From positions 2,728,001-2,792,000 of the forward strand of contig JBLDXI010000003.1 in NCBI GenBank assembly GCA_047495785.1: DNA of 64,000 nucleotides. Direction: 5' to 3'. Positions 34,460 through 46,391 of the stretch are shown here, piece after piece (position 1 is the first letter of the stretch; every line of letters begins with the position of its first letter). Source of the DNA: Lepidodermella squamata. Taxonomy: Eukaryota; Gastrotricha. The notes under the pieces were generated by a model. That model was not told the origin of the DNA, did not search any database, and was given only the letters and a program-made list of their open reading frames with translations. Both the position numbers and the translations under genes were made by a program.

Positions 34460-35110
34460 GATAGCTTTTATAATAATATCTCTCCGTTGAGCATTTTTGC
34501 TCAATTGCACAACTTGTGCTTAAAGTGCTCAATCCGTGCTCAATCCGTGCTCAATCTGTGCTCAATCTGTGCACAATCTGTGCTTAAAGGTTGCTCAACG
34601 AGATTCCAACTGCTCAACGTCCTGCACAACATTATGTCTGACCAGCATAAAGCACCCAAACATTGTAAAAAACTGCGGCAACATTTAATTTTAATTTTTC
34701 ATAAAAACTCTAATTTGAAAATAAAGTTTGATCTTTATTAAAATGCATTTTTATTGCGAATTTTGAGTGAGAAGCCAAGCTAAAAATTTAGACGCTGTGG
34801 ATAGGGTAAAAAATCAAATTTTCGATGAGCTGAAAACAATTTCTAGTTTGTAAATTATCATTGGGTGCTCAATGGGGTGCTCAACAGGTGCTTAACGAGT
34901 GCTTTACGAGTGCCCAACGAGTGCTTGATGGCTGCTTGAAGAAGCTCAATGTGCTCAATGAGAATGCTCAATTCGCGCTCAACGTGCTCAACGTTGCTGA
35001 ATGAGGTGCTTAATCGCGCTCAACGAAATGCTTAACAATGCTCAACGGAATCAAGCATTCCACCAAACCGGTGCTTAATGCGTGCTCAACGGAGAGATAA
35101 TAGATATTAG
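34460..35110. repeat. Element built of degenerate GTGCTCAA units with inverted ends
   Basis: Ends are inverted (ATCTCTCCGTTGAGCA at the left, TGCTCAACGGAGAGAT at the right). Inside are two clusters of 9-10-bp units around GTGCTCAAC/T (34490-34600 and 34865-35090), in the same orientation. No coding capacity. Confidence 0.6.
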
Positions 35111-35164
35111 CAACCAATAATTTGGCTTTTCATAGCGACAGATAAATATGATGGCAACATAGTG

Positions 35165-35400
35165 CAGCTGCTATCATACCGGCCTGTCCATCGGGCGGAT
35201 GGGGTTCGAGCCTCATCGAAGTTGGTCATTTTTTTCAGCGGCCTCTTCGGCCAGAAAAAAAATCACATACAGGGAGAAAAGAAATCAGTTTGTGAACGGG
35301 TCTGTATGCGATTTTTTTTCGCCAACACATACGACCCCGGCAAAAAACTTATTACAAATCACATACACATTTTTTCATATGAGTTTGTGCGCAGACCTAA
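35165..35400 (+). repeat. SINE-like element, copy B
   Basis: Head with B box GGGGTTCGAGCC, then a body containing GGAGAAAAGAAATCAGTTTG and a further CACATACACAT-rich part, matching copy A in inverse orientation. The two copies flank the GTGCTCAA element. Confidence 0.6.
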
Positions 35401-35716
35401 ACATTTTCAATCTATTTCAAACCAAAAAAGCAACCGTCACCTTTCTAACCATTATTTCCTTTGCTCAAGGCTTCCGATATCGAGAAAATCACTGATTAGT
35501 ATAATCGATATTTAAAATCGATAATCGATATTGACGTTTGGTCTGCAGGTTAACTGGTCACATAACATTAATAATAATTATGGAAAAAAATCGGTCAATT
35601 GCGAAGCTCATTAGCACTACTTAATTCTAGTTGCGCAACGGCCCGCGCCATGCAATGCAGCTGAAAAAAACAGCGAATGATGAGCGGTTTTTGAAAAATT
35701 TATTCTTAATGAGAAA

Positions 35717-36795
35717 ATGGCAATTTTTCGCCTAGCATTACTGTCCTTAGCCATCGTAATTTTGGCAAATTTGCCAGAATCTTCGGCCGAATGCAGTGCT
35801 TATCAGCCGGCTACAAGCGGCTCTTGGAGCTACATCGACTACGTCGCGCCACTCAACCACGTCGATAACGCTTGGCAGCACCACCAAAGAATCCACGAAT
35901 GGAACGAACATCGGCGGAATTTGCGCGAAAATCGGAAAAACAAACCTCGCCATCCCCGGCGCCGTCCTCGCCAATCTCGGGGAATTTCAAATTTGAGCCG
36001 CAAGAGGAAAATAGCGACAAAACGGCAACGTCGTTTCTCGTCTGTTTCGAAGCCGAAAATTATCGAAGCTCAACATCGAAGCTCTCAATCAGGCAATCGC
36101 CAGCGTAAAATCTCGAAGAAAGTTCGCCGCCAAGCTAAGATTTCGAGCAATTCAGGATTCAATGCGGAAAAATCGGGTCGAAAAAATCGCCAACGTAGGG
36201 AAAAGCCGGCTTCGAAATCGGTGGAAAAACGGATTACGCCACTTCGAAAAAAGCGAAATCATCGCCATTTCTCCCGATCGCATTCTTCGAATATGGTTAA
36301 TCATTTCCGGAAAAAGAAATCGGCATCGAAAAGTCGTGATTGGAAGCGCAAAAAGCAGCGCCGAACTAGCTCCAAACTGGAACCTTTTGTCGATAACGTG
36401 AGTTTTTCGAATCTAATTTCCGAATTTAATTTCCGAATTTTTCTTAGCTGCCAAGTGGTTTCATTAAGCTGCCAGAACATGGTTCTAATAGCAATCAGCA
36501 ACGTGGGAATGGCCATCATGTCAAGATAAATTCAGATGAGCGTTCGCCGTTCAAAGTTGAGTATTTTTCATCTATTAAAGACTTTGAAAATCGACACAGC
36601 GATGCGAATGATTTCGACGCACCAATTGACACCGGTTATCAGCGAAACGACTTCGACTCTCATCCGATAAGAGTCGACGACGGCTATAGCCATCGCGAAA
36701 CATCGATCACGGAGCATCGAAAAGTTGAAGGACCAGGTTGGATTCCGTTTATCGGCTGGTTAAATCTTGGTAATTGGAACAGGCAAAGCCATTAA
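35717..36795 (+). CDS. Secreted highly basic protein, unknown function
   Basis: Exons 35717-36397 and 36448-36795 join in phase to 342 residues. The signal peptide is MAIFRLALLSLAIVILANLP. The mature N-terminal two thirds is extremely Arg/Lys/Ser-rich; the second exon is acidic and His-containing and ends GPGWIPFIGWLNLGNWNRQ. Its segment ERSPFKVEYFSSIKDFENRH resembles the C-terminal motif of the gene at 14002-15000. The 50-bp intron is phase 0, unlike the phase-1 signal-exon introns of other secreted genes here. No family is recognised. Confidence 0.75.
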
Positions 36796-37136
36796 TTAAT
36801 GAAACCGTGATCTTGACCTTTGTCGAATTATATTTAATCAATTACAAAGTTAAAGTTTAAGAAAATTACAAATAAAACTTTATTTTGGTCTTTTTGTAAT
36901 TTTGGTAATTTTCGGTATTTTATTAGAATAAATCAGAATTTTTTGAAAAAAATAGGTCAGCCGTATTTCAGGGACATGAGGTTTACCGATGTCCTTAAAT
37001 TAGGACAAAGCTTCATCAAATTGTTGCGATTTTTTCTTCGCACTGTTACGCAATCAGACCGCGCATCAACCGTTTTTTCGAGTAAATCCACGAAAAATAA
37101 CCCACTCAGTCGGAAATTTTTCTTCATGTTTTTATC

Positions 37137-39967
37137 ATGAGTTCAACACTGGAAGACTGCTGGCGGAAGGCGGGCAATAACCCCGTGAGCCTTGTCCAAT
37201 TTTACCTGGCCGATTTACAAAACGAGTGCGCCCGTCTCGGACTTCGAAAATGCGGCAAAAAGAGTAAATATTTTATTTCATTTTTTTGCCATCGAATTTA
37301 TAAAACATTTCCAGGTGATTTGATTGATAGAATCGATTCGAAATACCGAATCAAATTAGCAGCTGAAGAATCGGCCTCACTTCAAGCGGCTCATCACATG
37401 CCGATAGGTGATAAATCCAGCCAAAATTGCGGGTCAAATCAGGTCATCGTCAAACAAGAATCGATTAATTACACCGAAAACTGCGACTTGAAGCGCCGAT
37501 CGAGCTCACCTATTCAACAAGAAAATTTCGAAATTCCTAAACCAAAGCAGCCGAAGGTTAAATTAATTTTTTAAATTTTTTTTCACTCAATTTTGACCTT
37601 ATTTTCAGGTTGGCAATGGTTCGGAAAAAGAAGCTGCCCTTCTCAGTCGTTTGAGCAGTTTTTTGTCCAATGAAAATCTCATCTCTGGAAACGGGGCTGA
37701 TTGGTGCTGTGGGACCTTTGAAGACGCAGTCCCACTTACAAACATCTACGGCTGGGAAATGAAGTACCCGATAGACGAAGCAACAATCGGTCCAATGATT
37801 CGATTTTCCACGCCGACCGCCTTCGAAAATAGCGACAATGAAATAACGCTCGATTTGAACATTTGCAACAGCTGCCAAATTTCCGAGAGGACAGCTATCA
37901 AATTTCACCCGAATTGGCTCGGCGATTGTACTTCAAATTCTTCGCCTCTTCTCGAGAAAATTCGCCGCATCCTTTCGCCAGATTGCCGCGCTATTTCGGC
38001 TCATTTCGACAAGGCAGTCATCTACCCGCCTGGGGCTTACTTCAAAATGCATAAAAATTACCCGAAAAATGCGAACCATTTCGGAATTATGACGATTTAC
38101 CTACCGAATCGTTACAACGGCGGGAAATTAACCGTTCAAAATGGCGATATTCAGCGATGTTTCAAATTTTCGGCCGATGCAGACCAAGCTTTAAAGTTAG
38201 TAATGAAAAAAAATTCACATTTTTTTATAAAAAGTTTTCAATCAATAGGTGTAATATTGTAGCTTTCTCACTCGACTGCGAGTTCGAAATTCAACCTGTA
38301 ATTAGCGGCGCGTGTTTCACGTTGAATTACAACCTTTACTACAACGAAGACGTGAATTTTTCGGGTTTTTTCAACTCAGTCCCGCGAAACTCGAGCAATT
38401 TAAGCGGCTTGGAGCGGCGGATTGCTGAATGTTTTTACCAGCTTTTAACCGGTTGCCCATCTTGGCTGGGTAAACAGGCTGGTATAGCGCTGAATCACGG
38501 CGATTTTGACCTGGCTAATTTGTCGCCGATCCAACTCGAAAGGCTTGAACGCATTGTCTACAACGCATTGGTTGACAGTGGAGCTTTTAAGGTTCAACTG
38601 ATCGCCTTGCAGATTCGGCGTGCGAATAGCGATTACAGCCCTGTTTTGGAAATTCGGCGACTTGAAGCCCTGCCTCGGGTTGAGAGTGCTTCAAATTCGA
38701 GAAGAGATGATTCACCGCTGAGCATGGATGATAATCGTGTCCCGTCGAAGCAATCGCCCGATGATCGCGATTTCGATAAATTTGTCTTGCAAGATCAACT
38801 CGCGTCGTTTGCTGATCGAAATGGGACCTTTGACAACGTGGCTTTCATCAACGATTTTACTTGCGGCCGAATTTCAGAGTAAGCTGTCATTATTTTCTTC
38901 ATAGAGGATTTCGAAGAGATTCATTGCGAATCAAAAATCAACAGAAGACAATTTTAGAAAATTAGGAAATTTTAGACTCTCAATTTGGGTGTGACAAGTG
39001 TGCACCCTAAATTTAGGGTTCCAGCACTAAATTTGAGACTCCAGCACTAGATTTTCCCTAAACATATTTTTTTTCGAATTTCTAGTCTTCACTGGAATCA
39101 CAAATTTTTTGTTATCATGCCTAACCGATAGACCTTCATATTACGCGTATTTCGCGCTATGAGCGGTCAGTTTACGAATTATACTTCATCCTCTATAGCC
39201 GATATCGATTCCAAGTATCGATTTTACAAATCAGTGATTTTTCCGATATCAGCCGTCTTGGAACCCAGCATCAATAATTGTTCTGCGTAGCTTATGGCAC
39301 CATGCAGCTAAAATAATAATCCTAGGATCAGGGAAGGCATCAGTATCGGTCAAAAACCGAAAACGCCGAAATCGCAAAGAATCTAAAAAATTTCGTGCTG
39401 GAACCTCGTTTTTAGAGGTGGAAATACGTTGACCCTTGAAGATTAAAGTCGACTTTTAGAAACAATTAAAAGCCGGATAGGTTTCATGGCCCCTCCCTAA
39501 ACAATTTCCGATTATTTTTGATGAAATTGGTAAGGTATTCTTCTACAATTTCTCACTCCGAAATTTTAGGAAAAATCAAATCGATTAATTTTGGACTGAA
39601 AATTGTATTTTTCCTGATTAATTTAGAATTTTTTTTTTTAAATTCGAGGACGAAAATTCGAGCCCGCCTTAGGAAGCCGCTATAATGCTGGTTAAAGTCC
39701 ACCATTCCGGCTAATTGAAAAACTTGACGGAAATAAGGTGAAAATAGCGAAATTTTCAAAATAAGAATGAAAACAAGGAATCTCTTTGTCCACCTCTGCT
39801 TTAAATTTCAGAATTTCTTGAAGGAGGCTGATTTTATAAATCGCGTAAAGAAATATGTTTAGCCTTTACGTTTCTTGGCAGTTATCGTGGCTCCTTATTT
39901 ATGCTACTTTTTTCATTTCAGTTTCTACAACGTTGCCGCTATTTTGGTCAGCTTGAAAGACGTTTGA
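37137..39967 (+). CDS. SAP domain plus degenerate 2OG-Fe(II) dioxygenase-like protein (family copy A)
   Basis: Exons 37137-37263, 37315-37556, 37609-38195, 38249-38878 and 39922-39967 join in phase to 543 residues. Residues about 20-50 form a SAP motif (LQNECARLGLRKCGKKSDLI), which usually binds AT-rich DNA. Residues about 200-340 align with the double-stranded beta-helix of prolyl-hydroxylase-like 2OG oxygenases (YPPGAYFKMHKNYPK...FGIMTIYLPNRYNGGKLTV...DCEFEIQPVISG). The metal triad is degraded: the HxD site reads HKN and the distal His of DCEHE is Phe. The 2OG Arg is also gone. A C-terminal domain is shared with copies B and C. Probably a nuclear, non-catalytic protein. Confidence 0.8.
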
Positions 39968-40206
39968 CTTCATAACAAAATCGCCGAATAAAATGTGAAT
40001 AAATGTGATAAAAAAAATGTATTATTTTACCGTAACTACAGCCAAATAATAAATTTATTGTCCGATAAATGTGTAATCTCGTGTTTTCTTTTCTGTTTTA
40101 CATCAATCAAATTTTCATTGTTTCTTGGCATCAGTTTCACTATATAATTTCACGTAAATATCGCTGGGAATGTTTCAAGTCTCAGATTATCGTATCGAAG
40201 GTATAT

Positions 40207-42537
40207 CTAATGATGGTGCTTGGCGCCGTTGCGGCGAGCGTGGCGTTTATGATGGTGCTTGTGCTTGCGATGGCGCTTGTTGTGGCGCGCCTCTTCCTCC
40301 TCGGAGTGCTGACGGTGAACTTCCTCCTCCTCACTGCCGAAATGTTCGAACTTCATCTGCACCGGGGTCAGCTTGTTCTTGGCCGGTTGTTGTTGTTGTA
40401 GCTTCAGGCTGTTCTGGCTCAACATTTGCTGCTGTTGCTGGTCGTTCATGTTGACCTTGACCTCGCGAACCTGAACCGGCGGCTGAACCATCGCGTCCGG
40501 GCGGTGCTGGACGGCAGCCTCAGCCATCGACTGCTGCTTGGCGGGGAACTGCTCCTTCTGGTTCATCTGCATCTGCTGCTGCTGTTGGTGGCGCTCTTCG
40601 ACATTAACAGGCTGTTGGCGGTGGTAGGAAAGGGTGTGCCACAACTTGTTGTCGCGCTCTTCGACAGCCTCGTGCCGTTGTTGCTGCTGCTGTTGATGTT
40701 GTTCGAACTGCTGCGGTTGCTCTTGATGGTAGCCGGTCGACAAGAACGTCTGCTTGTGTTCAACCTAAAAAAACACAGATGATTAATATCGAAATTCACG
40801 AGGTCACGAGGTCATGAGGTCGGGCCATGTCCCTTAAGTAACGCAAGCAAAGAAAATACTCGGAAATGGGTTCAGAAACTCTAAAATTAGAGACGAAGTC
40901 ACATCACATGGCCATAAAATTTTTAGAAAAATTTAAATAAAATCACGAGAATATTAATCAAGTATGTCCCTTGTTAATGGGATTAAAAAAGTCCGGAGAA
41001 ATTGGGTCCAACCGGGTAAAATACCGGAAATTACCGAACCAGTTACCATCGGGGTTTTCTGGGTATTCTTCGGATTTTTCTTTCTTTCTTCAGTTAAATG
41101 GAATATTCTATCGGTAGGTTTAATTTCAAAAAAAATTTGAATTTCCTACGATAAGTTGCCAAATTAAAAAATAGTTGTGCAACTTCTGGGACACTAGAAA
41201 ATCCGGAAAACTGGGATTAGTGCTGATAATTATCGAACCGGGTTTTTCCGAGGCTTCTTTCGGCAATTTCACCATTCTCCAGTGAAATCGTGTGGAAAAA
41301 ACGGGAAACATTCTGTTTATTGGTATGTTTGATTTTGGAAAGCAAGCCTAATTGCTTGCATAAATTCCCAAAAATTAAAAAAAAAATCTGAACAATTCCG
41401 AACAAATCCCCATCATTGCCGGTACATTTTTTAATGAAATATAGCTGACATTACATATTGATGAGCCAAGCCTAAACCCCTTTTAGATTATCGATGACAG
41501 AAAATCCCGCTCAAAATTCCTCAGGATGATTAAAAATTTCGAGGGACGTTAAAGAAGGACCATAACCTAAATTTCAATCGAAAATTCAATTGAAATCTTT
41601 GCTGAAAGGTTTAAGCGCTTAGTCAGGTCCAATATACCAACATATCGATAGAGTCTTTCCGGGAAAGTAGAGAGGGATTTCCAATAATTTTCAAACTAAT
41701 TCAATGTGATTTCTAACCTGTTGCTGTTGGTGGTGTTGTTCCTTATGTTGGTAGTGGCTGTTGTGCGACTTGGACTCGTGGTGCTGCTCCTCTTGGTGCA
41801 TCATCATCTTCGCGAACTCGCTGTCCTGCTTCTCAGTCTGGGACGACGGGGCCTTGCGGCTCTTACGCTCCTCCTGGTACTTGGTCCACCAGGTCGGCAC
41901 CGGGTACTCAGGGAACGGCCATTCCTCAACCGCCGGCTGTTCGTGCTGCAGCTGCTGATGGTGGGCCTGGGGCTGGGACTGGTGGGCAATCACCGGCTTG
42001 GCAGCGACCTTCTCATGCTGGTTGGTCAGTTGTTGCTGTTCGTGCAGCTTCTCCTGCTCCTGGTCCTGGTGCGAGCGCAGGCGAACCTGGGCGTGTTGGT
42101 GCTGCTGATGCGGGTGGTACTGGTTGGCCTGGCGTTGAAGCTGGACAACCATTTCATTCAAATGGCCACTCTGAACAGGGACATGAGGAACACCAGCCTC
42201 GTCACGACGGTGCTGTTGCTGCTGCTTCATCATCGGAAGGCGAGGCGACATGGTGGTTTCAACATCACGAAGTTTTCGGTCCGATTTCTGTTGCTTCTTC
42301 ACCGGCTGGTACTTGGACGGCTTCTGCTGCTGGGGCTGGTTGCGGGGGCGGCGGGTAGTCGCCTCGACACGGCCTCGCCTCGGCTTGTAGCTCATCGATT
42401 CTTCGGTAGATTCGCTGAATTTAGCAGCGAACGCTATAAAAACAAATTTAACCATTAATAAAAAAATATTGAAAAAAATCAGAAAAATTACCAGCCGCGA
42501 ATAGACCGCAAACAACTGCCAGAGCTAAAATCCTCAT
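40207..42537 (-). CDS. Secreted Gln/His-rich low-complexity protein
   Basis: Exons 42537-42492, 42433-41718 and 40764-40207 join in phase to 439 residues. Exon 1 encodes a signal peptide (MRILALAVVCGLFAA) and ends in phase 1. The rest is dominated by Gln runs, His, Lys and Arg, with one Pro/Trp-rich block (EWPFPEYPVPTWWTKYQEE) and a His/Lys/Arg-rich C-terminus. No cysteines are evident in the mature region. It probably forms a disordered extracellular polymer or adhesive, but that is inference. The 953-bp second intron holds no gene. Confidence 0.75.
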
Positions 42538-43747
42538 ATTTTATGTAATTTCTATTACAAAGGTGAGAAAATTGTTTTTGTGATAGCTATAATTTGTTGA
42601 CTGAAAAAAGCTTTTATGAAATAAATTTAATTTCAATCGCTATTCGGTTTTTTTGTGAAGCGCGTGCCTCATATTATTACACGCGCGTCTCGCGTTATTG
42701 CGCAATGACACGCGATACGGCTTTTTTAGCGCCAAAATAGCACGTGTTTTATTCACCGGTGTTCAATTTTTATTTTGAAGTCTTTTTTCGTTGTACCGCA
42801 GGGCGACTTTCAGTGCATAGCAAGATCTTATTTCTTAGATCAAACTGAGCCGAAGAGATAAAACAAGGCGAGAGATTATCGCGCTGCCAAGTAAATAAAA
42901 ATGCGCAAAAATAATATTGAGATGAGGAATATAACGCGAACATAAAAATAATAATTATTCGGGGAAATTCTGATGAAAACATTGCTAAGCTGAAGAGCTA
43001 ACAACAACAAGTCGTTTACACCAACTCCGCCGAGGGAAAATCAAGTTCATTTCAAGGTTTCTTCGATTTCATTCCTTTTTCAACCATATATTATTGTCCC
43101 ATTATTTCATGAAAAAAGCGTTCTTCTTACTTCTGATTGCTCTCCACAAATCCAGGCTATTACTTTCAATGGTAATAAAAGTGTAAAAAAACGGCTACTA
43201 GGGTTGTTCCCGACAGATCGAACTATTGCGCTCTCAATTATATTTCATCCTCTTTATTAGCCGCAAAAAAACCGCAACTTGTTTGCCCGCGGCAACAAAT
43301 GAGCGCTATCAATCATAAGCGCATTATATGCTTAATATGGCGGCTAACAACAAGCGCAATGAGTGTCTTACCAGACATCGGGGTTCACATAGTGCGGCTA
43401 TCAATCATAAATGCCGCTGTTTTTACGATTGGATTGCAACCACCTGTTTCGAACCGGTTCCCATATTTTATAGCGTTCGCCCACACAAAAAGTAGATTCC
43501 CGATTTATTACAGCGCTATTGTTGCATAGCGTGTTTATCATTTTCGGGATTTAACCACCAATAGTTGTTTTGTCGGATATTACGATCCAGCGATTTCTCT
43601 GGAGAGAACATTTTTTATTCAGTATTTTAAAAGAAAATTTCTTGTTTAAAATGTAATCATATTTCGCAAATTTAATACCTGTTGCAAATGAATATTTTTA
43701 GACCTATTTAGATAGCAATATTGTAGGTTTTTTTCGTATATTTAACG
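42538..43747. other. Intergenic between divergent genes
   Basis: AT-rich with a short CG-rich island around 42660-42720 containing repeated CGCG (ACACGCGCGTCTCGCG). Chance-sized ORFs only. It would contain both upstream regions. Confidence 0.4.
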
Positions 43748-46017
43748 ATGTTCGCCACCAGGCTAGCAGTTCTAGCCGCGACCTGCGTAATACTAGCAGC
43801 AGCCGAGAAAAAAATTGTCTCGACAATTGAAGTGAGTCATTTTTTATTTCACTCAGCGGTTTCGGGTTTCTATTTTCTTGATCGATAATGATACCCCGAC
43901 TTATTGTTTTAACTATACTTGGTAACATCAGGTAGCTAGAAAAATTCCGAGAATTAAAGTCCTATACAGTTCGGAATAGACTGATCATAGCGCAAAATAA
44001 AATAGTGAAATCTATCGGTCTGGCATGATAATACAAAATTCAGATCCCAAGGCCCAGGGGCAGCCTGAATTTCAAAAAAACCAAAAAACCAAATTTTCGG
44101 AAATTCTACAATTCTGGAGCTTCAAATTTGCCATGCCCTTTCGAATATTGATAGTTTCCGAGTATCAATAAAAAATCCCAGAAAATGTTGAAAATTTGAG
44201 AAGGCGACCTTGGTTACGTTTCAGAAAAGCTTGTTTCCGAACACAGTAACTTCGCACCGCTAGGATTAGGAAACTTAGAAATTTGACAATAATTCAAGAA
44301 TTCTTCCTTAAAAGTTCCTTACACGTTTTGAAATTTGCGCCGCACAGTTGAAGCAGAATTTCATCCAAACATGAAATCGACAGTTTTCCTTGTAGATCCA
44401 TGATTGAGATCTACTGGGGGCAAGATATATAAAGATTTCAATTTTTTATTAAAATGGAGGGAATATTTTATCAAAACCTCTCACTCACATGATTTTAAAA
44501 CCATATTCTACTTTTCAGCAAGAGCCATTCTTGCGCGACCTTGGCAATGGAGTTTTCGAGGGCTACTTGGTCGATCTCCTCGAAGCCGTCTCAAAACGCG
44601 CCGGTTTCGAGTACGAATTCCGCCTCGTCCCCGATCGCATGTACGGCCGGTTGGATGATGCCACAAATCGCTGGACCGGCATGATGGGCGAACTGGTCGA
44701 TAAGCGAGCCGACCTGGCCGCCTCGCCGTTAACCATCACCGAACAACGCGAAAAATACGTCGATTTCGTGCCATTCATGGAGACTGGAATATCTATCATG
44801 ATGCTGAAGCCTGAGTTCGTTAAAACGGGTGTCTTCTCTTTCCTCGAACCGCTGTCTAACGGCGTCTGGCTATGCTTCGCCGCTGCTTATGTTGTAGTCA
44901 CCCTATTGCTGTGGTTCATCTCGCGCCACAGCCCTTGCGAGAATAACGGCACCCAAGAGTTGGTAGAAGCCAGCCCATCTGCTGCTGTAACTATGAGATC
45001 TCGATCAGTTTCCGGCCGCTTTGTCGGCGCAGTTTGGTGGTTACTGACCATCATCGTCCTCGGATCATACACCGCTAATCTCGCGGCGAACATTGCTGTT
45101 GACCGAATGACTCAGCCTATTTTAACCCCGGAAGATTTAGGCCGCCAAAATGTGGTCCGAATGGGCGTTGTTGGCGGTGGGGCGACTTACCTGTTTTTCA
45201 AGCATTCTTACGACCCACTGCACCAGCGCATGCTTCAGTCTATGAACTTGGACCCGGCGCATAGTTACGTGAAAACTGTACCCGAGGGCGTTGAACGGGT
45301 GCGTAATTCCAATGGGCGTTACGCGTTTATGCTCGAGTCGAAATCGAATGACTACTACAACTCGCGGGAACCATGCAATACGTACAAGGTCGGGCGAAAT
45401 CTCGACACGAAATACTACGGCATCGCCTTCCAAAAAGGATCCTCATTGAAGTGAGTGAATTAAAATTCGGAATTTTTCAAAAATTGATTTTAAATTTTTT
45501 AAATTTTATGGAAAAAATTAATTTTTTACTTTCCCTTTGCCAATGATTACCCAATATTTTTTCATAAAGGGAAACCTTCGAAACAGAGATCAAAGTATTG
45601 CGAGATAGCGGCGAATTGGAAAGGCTGGAGAGCAAATGGTTCGATAACAGCGAATGTGGCGCAAATTCTGGCCAATTGAAAGTTTTAGCAAATGTAAATT
45701 ACTAATTTACTTTGCCAAATAAAAATTTATCTCAATTTTGAATCTCTAGGATGATGGAGGCAAATCTTTAGGTCTCAATAACCTGGCTGGGGCTTTCTAC
45801 GTTTTTATCATCGGCATCGTCATTGGACTAATAGTCCTCGCGATAGAATTTTTCAACGCAGCTAGACAGGAAGCTACCAGCCAAAATGTGAGCTTTGCGT
45901 TTTTTCAAGATTTAAATTTTTACTAACTCCTATTGAAAATTAAAGGCACCGATTGGAGAAGTTGTTAAGCGTCGACTCGGCTACAGCCAGCCCGAAGCGG
46001 CGAGCACATCAGCCTGA
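43748..46017 (+). CDS. Ionotropic glutamate receptor-like protein lacking ATD and pore loop, copy 1
   Basis: Exons 43748-43831, 44519-45450, 45570-45693, 45750-45887 and 45946-46017 join in phase to 449 residues. Signal peptide, then directly the S1 ligand-binding lobe (IVSTIEQEPFL; PLTITEQREKYVDFVPFM, with the conserved glutamate-binding Arg), M1 (WLCFAAAYVVVTLLLWF), M3 (SYTANLAANI), the S2 lobe (YAFMLES, with the conserved acidic residue) and M4 (GAFYVFIIGIVIGLIVLAIE). The about 400-residue amino-terminal domain is absent. Between M1 and M3 only about 30 polar residues occur, with no M2 re-entrant pore loop or QQG filter, all within one exon. It may be a ligand-binding subunit without conductance. 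Confidence 0.85.
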
Positions 46018-46391
46018 AATTGCGTCATTTAATTGCCCCAATAATCGTGTTATCTCCAGAGCTCACCCTGTGGCTCATCTTTGACTCATATTCTCATTAA
46101 AAAAATAATTACACCTGAATAATGCGCTTATTATAAATGTATTTTTGCAATAATTATTTGTATTCTGCTTCCAGTAATTGAAAATGAATGTTCTATAAAT
46201 AAGTTGCCTTTGTCCTTGCAAGACCCTGCAATCTCGAAAGAATAAACCAACGAAATTGATTTTTTTACCCTTGATAGTATAGAACGATTAATTTCTTTTG
46301 AAATCTAAAAGAAACGACGGATCTCCAAATTTCTAGGTATTGTTTATGGCTTTGATTGCTAAACATTCTAATTTTATTTCTCATTTAGAAA

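Noticed and set aside
34490-35090. CRISPR-like repeat array
   Set aside because: Units are 9-10 bp, degenerate and without regular spacers, in a eukaryotic genome.
41706-42458. Plus-strand Leu/Val-rich frame (250 codons) that looks like a membrane protein
   Set aside because: It is the reverse of CAG/CAC (Gln/His) codons of the secreted gene on the minus strand.
43299-43529. 76-codon plus-strand ORF upstream of the glutamate receptor-like genes
   Set aside because: No signal peptide, splice partner or motif; composition like the surrounding intergenic DNA.
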